DNA of 50,997 nucleotides from Pseudomonas ceruminis (GTDB lineage Bacteria > Pseudomonadota > Gammaproteobacteria > Pseudomonadales > Pseudomonadaceae). Below, in pieces: positions 44,644 through 50,997 of this stretch (within the stretch, counting starts at the first letter, position 1; the number at the start of each line of letters is the position of its first letter). The stretch spans positions 1-50,997 of the forward strand of contig NZ_BQHW01000032.1 of the NCBI RefSeq assembly GCF_021602025.1, read 5' to 3'. A model generated the notes under the pieces. It was not told where the DNA came from. It saw nothing but the letters and a program-made list of their open reading frames with translations, and searched no databases. The position numbers were made by a program, and so were the translations under genes.

Positions 44644-45216
44644 GTCGTTTATGCGCTTCCAGCAGCTATGAGCGGTCCATGTGCCCAGCGCACGTTGCCG
44701 TTGGGCATCATCGAAGGTGTCCGATTATGACTCTTTCTTATCCTCTGAAGACCTCGAATCCACCCCAGAAGCTTCGTAATAATCTGCGCAATGGGTTACC
44801 ACAGCGCAGCTCAATGGCAGCCGATATCCAGGTTGGCCAGCCATGAAAATATTATTATCCCGATAAACTACACGGTAATTCCACGTTGCGCCAAAGTTAA
44901 CGGGGCTCTTCCGTTCGAAAACAGCAGCCTGTCTACCGTGTAGTATTAATGCGTTAACTGCAGGCCCACACGGAAATAATAATATAAAACATCGATATAA
45001 CCAGGTGACTGAAAAATCTTGAGTGCGCTTCGGGTCCCCGTTACTATCACTTTCCTACTAGCAAGTTCACGTAACGGTCCCTTTGAATAGTTAGTAGTCC
45101 CCGTGTCTCAAGCGCAAGCGTTTTCTATAACGACCACAACAAGGACTTATTCTCCGGCTTGCAATATTTATTGGGCAGTTTCAGTCCGTACGGGCTGCTC
45201 ACAAGAGTAATTGGCA
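44644..45216. other. AT-rich spacer between tRNA-Lys and the accessory cluster, with inverted repeats
   Basis: These 573 bases have no convincing gene and are visibly AT-richer than the core on their left from about 44840. A perfect 11-bp inverted repeat, ACTACACGGTA (44867-44877) and TACCGTGTAGT (44934-44944), is spaced 56 bases apart, and a similar CCACACGGAAAT follows near 44967. GTTAAC occurs twice between and near them. They may be operators for the AraC-type regulator next door or remnants of a recombination event. No integrase or transposase fragment was found. Confidence 0.5.
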
Positions 45217-46254
45217 ATGCCTCCAAAAATTCAAGTCTTCTGGAAGCAAAAATTATTTGCGCCCTATAAAATTGCAGCCCTGGTCGAGGCGGCCGCAGGA
45301 CAAGGTATCACCCAGGATACCGTTTTGTTGGGCACGCAGCTTGATGCCAGTCAGATGCATGATTCGAGTACATTGACGTCCCTCAGTCAGTACATCGAGG
45401 CCTGCGATAATGTGCTTGGCGCCTGCGCACATATCTCAACCGCCTTCCAGATGGGCGGGCATCTGCCGCTGTCAGCTTACGGCGTCTATGGGCACGGCTT
45501 GATGTGCAGCGCAACACTGCGCGACTTTTTCAATTTCGCCGTGAAGTATCAAGCATTGGCAACGCCCGCCGTGCGGTTCTATTGGCGGGAAGAGGCGGAG
45601 GTGGCCGTTTGGGTATTTTTCGACACCTACGGCCACATGATCACCCAGCGGACGCGAGAGTTTCTGATTCGCCAGCAAATGGCTCAGCAGATGGCCCACC
45701 TCACGGAGACAGCGGGCGAAGGCTGTCGGCCGATCAAGGCCCTGTTCGCATTTTCTGACGCGGGTGATAAAGCCACGTATGAACAATGCTTAGGTTGCGA
45801 GTGTGTATTCGATTGCCCTGCTACCGAGCTTCATTACCCGCAATCGGTGCTGTCCCATGCCCCTCAGTTCGCGAATGGGCTCACGCACGTCTTATTACAG
45901 GAGGCGTGTGATCGTTTGATCCGTCAAACCAAGGCTTACTCGGGTGTAACAGGGGAGGTGCATCACATGCTCATGTTGACCCCCGGGCACTTTCCGACCA
46001 TGGAACAGATTGCTTCGAGTATGCAAATTACCACGCGGACCCTTCGCAGAAAGTTGGAGGCCGAAGGTACGGACTACGGAACGATACTGGATAATGTTCG
46101 CGGGAGTCTGGCAATGGAATACCTGCAAACGACGAGGATGAGCACAGAGGATATTGCAGTAAAAGTAGGCTTCAGTGATGGCTCCAACTTCCGGCGGGCC
46201 TTCAAGCGCTGGACGGGCAAGACAACACGCCAAGTGCGCTATAGCGGGCTGTAG
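45217..46254 (+). CDS. AraC-family transcriptional regulator (Arabinose_bd/OruR type)
   Basis: The 345-residue protein has a large N-terminal sensor region (about 1-230) like the Arabinose_bd domain of OruR/ArgR-type regulators (PYKIAALVEAAAGQGI start, GVYGHGLMCSATLRDFFNFAVKY in the middle) and a C-terminal double HTH (about 255-345): MEQIASSMQITTRTLRRKLEAEG and STEDIAVKVGFSDGSNFRRAFKRWTG, typical of AraC. ATG 45217 is chosen; a TTG two codons upstream is possible and neither has a strong ribosome site. It probably activates the catabolic genes downstream in response to their substrate. Confidence 0.88.
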   Translation: MPPKIQVFWKQKLFAPYKIAALVEAAAGQGITQDTVLLGTQLDASQMHDSSTLTSLSQYIEACDNVLGACAHISTAFQMGGHLPLSAYGVYGHGLMCSATLRDFFNFAVKYQALATPAVRFYWREEAEVAVWVFFDTYGHMITQRTREFLIRQQMAQQMAHLTETAGEGCRPIKALFAFSDAGDKATYEQCLGCECVFDCPATELHYPQSVLSHAPQFANGLTHVLLQEACDRLIRQTKAYSGVTGEVHHMLMLTPGHFPTMEQIASSMQITTRTLRRKLEAEGTDYGTILDNVRGSLAMEYLQTTRMSTEDIAVKVGFSDGSNFRRAFKRWTGKTTRQVRYSGL

Positions 46255-46269
46255 CTGAGAGATTGGCAA

Positions 46270-46368
46270 ATGTCCGCTTATGACTCGTTTTATTCCATTG
46301 TGGATCTCGTGGGGGCGGCGGCGGGTTCGTACTATTGGCTAAAGCGTGCCGTGTATTTTAATAAATAG
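46270..46368 (+). CDS. Possible 32-residue small protein
   Basis: An ATG 15 bases after the AraC stop, preceded by GAGAG 8 bases upstream, opens 32 codons: MSAYDSFYSIVDLVGAAAGS and then a YYWLK-rich tail. The central part is mildly hydrophobic, as in short membrane peptides. The gap up to the next gene is 99 bases. There is no homology to recall, so this is only a candidate. Confidence 0.3.
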   Translation: MSAYDSFYSIVDLVGAAAGSYYWLKRAVYFNK

Positions 46369-46467
46369 TTTGGCCGGTTGAGCTTATATAGGTTTGTCAT
46401 TGACGGAGGGGTGCATGCATTTCTCAGCGTTTCCATGTGGTCGGTTTAACGAAAGGAATCAGGCACT

Positions 46468-47796
46468 ATGATGCATATCATGACGTTACTTACCAATGTG
46501 GGTATGCATCTTAATGGCTGGCGACACCCCGAGGCCTGGGATAATACGGTGCTTAACTTCGATCAACTGGTCGAGTGCGCACAAATGGCGGAACAGGCCA
46601 AGATCGACATGGTCTTTCTGCCCGATGGCAGTGGCGTCCGCGAGATGCAGAACCGTGAACTCTTCGAGGCCATGACGCCCAGTTCCAGGCCGGCCGTGTT
46701 CGAACCGGTCACATTGCTGTCTGCCCTGTCGTCGGTCACGACTCGCATAGGGTTGGTGGCGACGGCCTCCACTACCTACGATGCGCCGTTTCATGTCGCA
46801 CGTCGCTACGCCTCGCTGGACCATCTGAGTAAAGGGCGGGCCGGCTGGAACGTCGTTACCGGCTCGAATGAAGGGGACGCCCCCAACTTTGGCAACGAAC
46901 AGCACCTTGCCAAGAGCCTGCGGTATGAGAGGGCCCGCGAATTCGTCGACGTGGTGCTGGGGCTGTGGGATAGCTGGGCAGACGACGCCTTTGTGCATGA
47001 CAAACAAAGTGGTCGTTATCTCAACGCTGACCGGGTACGCCCGCTCGACCATACCGGTGACTATTTCCAGGTGAAGGGGCCGCTGAACGTCGCCCGTTCG
47101 CCGCAGGGGCGCCCGGTGGTGTTCCATGCCGGGCAGTCGGAGGCCGGGCTTGAACTGGCTGCGCACGCTGCAGATTGTGTCTTCGCCGTGGCCGGTACCC
47201 TGCAACAGGCACAGCGCATTACGGCCGATCTGAAGGCCCGTGCGGTTCGTAATGGCCGCTCGGCAGACAGCCTCAAAGTGCTGATGTCGGCGTCTATCTA
47301 CCCAGGGGCGACGCCTGAGCAGGCGCAGCAGTTGTGCGACACCCTCGATGCGCTGACGTCTCCAGCGGTTGCACTTGGAAATCTGTCCAAACTGGTCTGC
47401 GCCGATCTTACCGGGTATGACGTCGACGGCCCGATGCCGGAGCTGCCGGAGGAAATGGAGGGCGCCAGTGCGCCACGGAAGATCATCAACGAATGGGTCC
47501 GCACCGGCCATCCAAGTATTCGTGATGTCTACCTGCGCTATTCACGCACCCTCGGCAGCCCAATCTTCCAAGGGTCTGCGCTGCAGATCGCTGACCAGAT
47601 GCAGGCGTGGTACAGCGCAGGGGCTTGCGACGGTTTTCTGATCGGTCCGGCCGTCATGCCCACCAGCCTTCAATTGTTCACGAGCCAGGTAATTCCAGAA
47701 CTCCAACGCCGCGGCCTGTTCCGTACCGAATACCCGGGAAGTACCTTGCGCGACATTATCGATCTACCGGCCCCCGCTAATAAGTTCTTCAGCTGA
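46468..47796 (+). CDS. FMN-dependent monooxygenase, NtaA/SnaA/DszA family (LLM class)
   Basis: The 442-residue bacterial luciferase-like protein oxidises its substrate with O2 and reduced FMN supplied by a separate reductase. Family patterns are NVGMHLNGWRHPEAW near the start, FEPVTLLSALSSVTTRIGL, and HLSKGRAGWNVVTGSNEGDA; GRAGWNVVT is a hallmark of NtaA/SnaA/DszA members, which cleave C-N or C-S bonds in nitrilotriacetate, pristinamycin, dibenzothiophene sulfone or S-substituted cysteines. AAGGAA precedes the ATG. No flavin reductase gene lies in the visible part of the cluster. Substrate not assigned. Confidence 0.88.
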   Translation: MMHIMTLLTNVGMHLNGWRHPEAWDNTVLNFDQLVECAQMAEQAKIDMVFLPDGSGVREMQNRELFEAMTPSSRPAVFEPVTLLSALSSVTTRIGLVATASTTYDAPFHVARRYASLDHLSKGRAGWNVVTGSNEGDAPNFGNEQHLAKSLRYERAREFVDVVLGLWDSWADDAFVHDKQSGRYLNADRVRPLDHTGDYFQVKGPLNVARSPQGRPVVFHAGQSEAGLELAAHAADCVFAVAGTLQQAQRITADLKARAVRNGRSADSLKVLMSASIYPGATPEQAQQLCDTLDALTSPAVALGNLSKLVCADLTGYDVDGPMPELPEEMEGASAPRKIINEWVRTGHPSIRDVYLRYSRTLGSPIFQGSALQIADQMQAWYSAGACDGFLIGPAVMPTSLQLFTSQVIPELQRRGLFRTEYPGSTLRDIIDLPAPANKFFS

Positions 47797-47915
47797 GCCC
47801 TGAACAACCCGCCATCGCAAACGGCCGCTCTTTAGCGGTGCCCTGTTGTAGGCGGGTGACCAGCGAACGGTCCAGGGACGCTCAGCCACACGCGTGTTCG
47901 CAATAAAGGCAGCGA

Positions 47916-49043
47916 ATGAATATGACTCTTGGTAACTATCGCGACACTTCTCTATTCATCATCGATGGACACGCTGATGTACCCAACCCGCTGGTGGTCG
48001 ATACGCAAGGAACCATCGATGAAGGGACTGCAATAGACGTGGACTTGCTTCGCGCGGGCACTGTTGCCGCGGTGATACTCGCTGCGAACGTGGTGCCCGG
48101 GGAAGGCGGCGCAGGCGTGGCGTCCGACCTGGCAATAATTGATGCGAAAATCGACGCAATCAAACAGATCTGTGCCACCAAGCCCGACAAAGTAGCGTTG
48201 GCCCTGTCCTCTGACGAACTTGTCCGCATCGCAGGCGAAGGCAAGACGGCGATCATGATCGAGCTGCTGGGCACACATGCCCTCGGCACGGATCTGGCCG
48301 CGATTGAGCGTTTTTACCGCGACGGCGTTCGCGTGCTGGGCCTCGCCCACCTTGGCAACAACGCGTTTGCCGACTCGTCCCGGCCGCTTTTCAGCCAGCG
48401 CTCCAATCAGCATGGCGGTTTGTCGCCGCTGGGCCAGGCCGCGGTTGCGCAGGCCAATGACCTGGGCTTGTTGCTCGATGTATCGCACCTGTCCAGTGAC
48501 GCGCTTTTTCAGGTGCTCAAGGCCAGCCGCGTGCCGGTGATAGCGTCCCACTCCGGGGTGCGCGCGCTGGTTGATAACCCACGCAACCTGTCGGACGAGG
48601 AGCTGACTGCCATTGCCCAAGCGGGGGGCGTCGTCGGCATGGTTGCGTTCGGCCCCTATCTGCGCAACCTGAGCCCGGATGAGGTGCGGGCCCGCGAGAC
48701 TATCACGCAGGCCTACGGAGGGCTGAAGGAAGGTTATACGGGACTGACCACGGAACAACGCAACGCCTACTACCGGGAGATTCTCGCCGTCACCCAACCT
48801 GCCACGTTGGAGGATCTCATCCGGGCAGTCGATCATGCGGTGCGGCTCATCGGCATCGATCACGTGAGCCTGGCCTCGGATTTCAACCAGGGCGGAGGCA
48901 TCGAAGGCTGGGCGCGTGCAGACCAGGCGCCGCAAGTCAGCGTGGCGCTGCGTGAGCACGGCTACAGCGAAGCGGACATCGCCAAGCTGTGGGGTGCGAA
49001 CGTCCTGCGTGTGTTGCGCGCTGCCGAAGCCGGTGCGCGATGA
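47916..49043 (+). CDS. M19-family dipeptidase (membrane dipeptidase type)
   Basis: The 375-residue binuclear zinc enzyme shows M19 features: IIDGHADVPNP (H-x-D metal ligands), a middle MIELLGTHALGTD with the bridging Glu, LLLDVSHLSSDAL and VIASHSGVRALV with metal-binding His residues, and IGIDHVSLASDFNQGG near residue 320. Despite the family name, no signal or membrane segment is seen, so it should be cytoplasmic. M19 enzymes cleave dipeptides, including Cys-Gly conjugates; one also acts in gliotoxin synthesis. In this cluster it likely processes an imported dipeptide-like compound. Confidence 0.88.
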   Translation: MNMTLGNYRDTSLFIIDGHADVPNPLVVDTQGTIDEGTAIDVDLLRAGTVAAVILAANVVPGEGGAGVASDLAIIDAKIDAIKQICATKPDKVALALSSDELVRIAGEGKTAIMIELLGTHALGTDLAAIERFYRDGVRVLGLAHLGNNAFADSSRPLFSQRSNQHGGLSPLGQAAVAQANDLGLLLDVSHLSSDALFQVLKASRVPVIASHSGVRALVDNPRNLSDEELTAIAQAGGVVGMVAFGPYLRNLSPDEVRARETITQAYGGLKEGYTGLTTEQRNAYYREILAVTQPATLEDLIRAVDHAVRLIGIDHVSLASDFNQGGGIEGWARADQAPQVSVALREHGYSEADIAKLWGANVLRVLRAAEAGAR

Positions 49044-49112
49044 AAGCACCGGCCACCATCCTTGATCTTCCCTTCTGCGATCTCCAGTAAGGATCGCCTT
49101 GCGAGCGCACTC

Positions 49113-50453
49113 ATGACCACAGTTCCCCTAGATCCGGGAAGCTCCGCTTCCAATGCCCCTCTTTCAGTGATCGACCGTGCGCCAGTCAATAGCCGTCATC
49201 GGTTGTTCGTGATGCTGATCGCGTTGGCAGTCTTTTTCGATTTCTTCGATCTCATGCTTTCTGGAAGCGTGACGGCAGCGTTGTTATCCAGCGGTTGGTC
49301 GACGCGCGAACTCAACGTTGTGTTTTTATCGGCCACCGGGCTTGGCGGCGTCATCAGTAATCTGGTTGCAGGCGCGCTCGCCGATCGATTCGGGCGCCTC
49401 AGGGTCTTGCGCGGCGCGTTGCTCTTGTTGGGGCTTGGTACGCTGGCGTGCGCCGCAGCGCCGACGATGGAGCTGCTGATCGTCGCCCGCTTCGTCGCCA
49501 GCCTGGGGATGGCGGCAGTTCCGGCGGTCGGCTTGACGCTGATGGTCGAGCTGCTGCCGGTGGCAGTGCGTGGACGCTGGACGGGTATCAGCGGCGTGAT
49601 CAGCACGTCCTCTCTGTTCGCCGCGGCGCTGGCCGGTTACCTGTTGCTGCCGTGGGGAGGTTGGCATTGGATGTTCATCATTCCCGGTACTGGCTGCATC
49701 GTTTTGTACTTCTTGACGGCAGTGCTGCCGGAGTCACCCCGATGGCTGGCTACCCGTGGCCGGCATGAGGCCGCTCGGCAGGCGCTATCACAGATGCGCG
49801 TCGAACAGGATGGACCGATTCTGGCATCGGACACGTCTGCGCGGCCCAGTGGTGCTCCGGTCGAACGCTTGTTCACCCGCGCCTTGGCCAGGCCCCTCGT
49901 GCTGGGGGTGCTGTTAGCGGTTTGTTTCAATGTCGCGACAACGGGCTTCCTCACCTGGTTGCCGACACTGTTACTTGAGCGTCATCTCTCGATCTCGAAC
50001 ACCTTGGCCTACAACCTGATGATGTCCTTGGGTATTCCTATAGGCGGGTTGGCCCGCACACTCTTTGCCGATCGCATAAGCAGGAAGGCAGGCATCATCG
50101 GGGCTGCCATTGTTGCCTTGCTGCTGGCGGCAGTATTTCCCTTTACCGATGGCCATACCTTGATCGGCGTCGGGTTCCTGCTTCAGGTAGCCCTGGGTGT
50201 ACTGAGCAGCATGATCATGGGGCTCTACCTGCCAGAGTTGTACCCGACGAACGTCAGAGCGCGTGCCACGGCGCTTTCGATGGCAACCGTTCGCCTATTG
50301 CTGGTGTTTCTGCCGTTCCTGCTACTGACGCTACTCAACGCCGCCGGGGTGGTCGGCGTGATGGCGGTGGTTGGCATCTGCTTGTTGGTGATTGTGTTCG
50401 CCATGCTCACGCTGGGTATCGAGACGTCGGGGAAATCCCTTGACCGTTCGTAA
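49113..50453 (+). CDS. MFS transporter (organic acid/sugar-porter type)
   Basis: The 446-residue inner-membrane transporter has 12 hydrophobic segments and MFS signatures: ALADRFGRLRVLRGALL between helices 2 and 3 (GxLADRxGRRxxL type), PESPRWLATRGRHEAARQAL in the central loop, and MGLYLPELYPTNVRARATAL near helix 10, typical of the aromatic acid:proton symporter and sugar-porter groups. ATG 49113 is chosen; no convincing ribosome site precedes it, and an in-frame TTG 51 bases upstream exists. It follows the dipeptidase by 69 bases, same direction, and likely carries the cluster's substrate or product. Confidence 0.88.
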   Translation: MTTVPLDPGSSASNAPLSVIDRAPVNSRHRLFVMLIALAVFFDFFDLMLSGSVTAALLSSGWSTRELNVVFLSATGLGGVISNLVAGALADRFGRLRVLRGALLLLGLGTLACAAAPTMELLIVARFVASLGMAAVPAVGLTLMVELLPVAVRGRWTGISGVISTSSLFAAALAGYLLLPWGGWHWMFIIPGTGCIVLYFLTAVLPESPRWLATRGRHEAARQALSQMRVEQDGPILASDTSARPSGAPVERLFTRALARPLVLGVLLAVCFNVATTGFLTWLPTLLLERHLSISNTLAYNLMMSLGIPIGGLARTLFADRISRKAGIIGAAIVALLLAAVFPFTDGHTLIGVGFLLQVALGVLSSMIMGLYLPELYPTNVRARATALSMATVRLLLVFLPFLLLTLLNAAGVVGVMAVVGICLLVIVFAMLTLGIETSGKSLDRS

Positions 50454-50689
50454 TCGCTGAGCGCACTGCCCAGAACCTCTCGAGAAGGCGGGTGTGGAGT
50501 GCCATGCCAATGGCCTGTCTACGCCAGTTCACGACTGGCGATACGCCCTACCTCTCTCGCAGCTTCGGCTCTATCGACGGATCGCTCCAGACGCCCTTGG
50601 TGGCGCCTGGCGTCTGTTGGCCTTTGCCCAGCACAGGCTGGTCGAGGGCATGTATTTCAAAAACAGTTAAGTCATTTTTGGGGGGCATC

Positions 50690-50997
50690 ATGAGTTATTC
50701 AGTTGATCGAGGTATTTTGCTCTGTAGCTTGCTCACGGCGCTGTCCGTCGTGTCATCACACACGCTGGCAGCCGACGCCAAGGACCATGACGAGCAGCCA
50801 GACCGCGCGAAAAAAGCAGCACAGTCGGCTGGGGCGCTTGAGACGGTGACGGTGACTGCCCAACGGCGTAGCGAGGATTTGCAGAAGGTTCCAATCACTG
50901 TGCAATCCTTTGATGCCGAGCGGCTGCAAAATGCGGGTGTTTCCAGCACGGTTGACCTTGGCCGCCTGACGCCAGGGCTGGTCTACGGGCGCGGTGT
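50690..50997 (+). CDS. TonB-dependent receptor, N-terminal part (3' end outside window)
   Basis: The gene runs off the window after 102 codons. A signal peptide (about residues 8-28, ILLCSLLTALSVVSSHTLAA) precedes a polar linker, then a TonB box-like ALETVTVTAQRRSED and the plug-domain start VPITVQSFDAERLQNAG and LGRLTPGLVYGRG. A G-rich ribosome site lies 5 bases before the ATG. This form of plug (ETVTVTAQRR) is common in receptors taking up non-siderophore organic compounds as well as iron chelates. In context it is the outer-membrane uptake step for the cluster's substrate. It lies 236 bases after the MFS gene, with a hairpin CGCCAGT/ACTGGCG at 50522-50540 in the gap. Confidence 0.85.
   Translation, partial: MSYSVDRGILLCSLLTALSVVSSHTLAADAKDHDEQPDRAKKAAQSAGALETVTVTAQRRSEDLQKVPITVQSFDAERLQNAGVSSTVDLGRLTPGLVYGRG

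Noticed and set aside
44538-44846. 102-codon plus-strand frame through tRNA-Lys
   Set aside because: It starts inside the tRNA and runs through its terminator, so it is not a gene.
44644-50997. Siderophore system
   Set aside because: A TonB-dependent receptor alone does not show iron uptake; no biosynthesis gene, Fur-box or sigma/anti-sigma pair was seen.

Overview
The window is a high-GC chromosomal segment from a Pseudomonas, most likely of the P. putida group. This rests on gene content and order (cinA-recA-recX; erdR-dgkA-finR-fpr; proS-oprD-HIT-slyX; aspS-yebC-ruvCAB-ybgC-tolQRAB-oprL-cpoB-queE-queC-tRNA-Lys), on an OprD-family porin, a 16-bp LexA box of Pseudomonas type before recA and dinB, and a REP palindrome of the form common in P. 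putida. Nothing was run against a database; all identities come from reading the sequence.

Layout: (1) 1-4049 is the 3' end of a P2-like contractile-tail cluster (tape measure, gpU, gpX, gpD, GH19 endolysin, spanin pair with the outer spanin nested out of frame). It abuts cinA-recA, a known site for phage-tail bacteriocins in Pseudomonas, so a tailocin is more likely than a full prophage; head genes cannot be checked here. (2) 4133-6278 is cinA/pncC, SOS-controlled recA and recX. (3) 6302-18557 is core housekeeping: a LOG-family protein, a small ribbon-helix-helix protein, a secreted PA3611-like protein, TapT, ErdR, DgkA, the divergent finR/fpr pair, TrmO, a DUF1456 protein, an RsuA-like protein lacking the usual catalytic Asp, a GNAT, RimO and Kup. 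(4) 18593-22527 is a two-gene operon for aminoacyl-phosphatidylglycerol synthesis and hydrolysis (mprF and a PA0919/AcvB-like hydrolase). (5) 22739-23325 holds three tandem initiator tRNA genes, each with its own promoter and terminator, followed by SOS-controlled dinB. (6) 24581-34997 has a lipoprotein, proS, an OprD porin, HIT, slyX, a membrane-anchored cold-shock-domain protein, Dps, an RHH protein, FmdB, aspS and yebC. (7) 35041-44598 has a REP pair, ruvC, ruvAB, the Tol-Pal operon, queE-queC and tRNA-Lys.

(8) After tRNA-Lys, 44644-50997 differs in character. An AT-rich, repeat-bearing spacer is followed by an AraC-type regulator, an NtaA/SnaA/DszA-type flavin monooxygenase, an M19 dipeptidase, an MFS transporter and the start of a TonB-dependent receptor. 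This looks like an accessory uptake-and-catabolism cluster next to a tRNA used as an island integration site in Pseudomonas. Its substrate is unknown; the enzymes suggest an amino-acid or dipeptide conjugate cleaved by dipeptidase and by flavin-dependent C-S or C-N oxidation. It is the best candidate here for an undescribed system.
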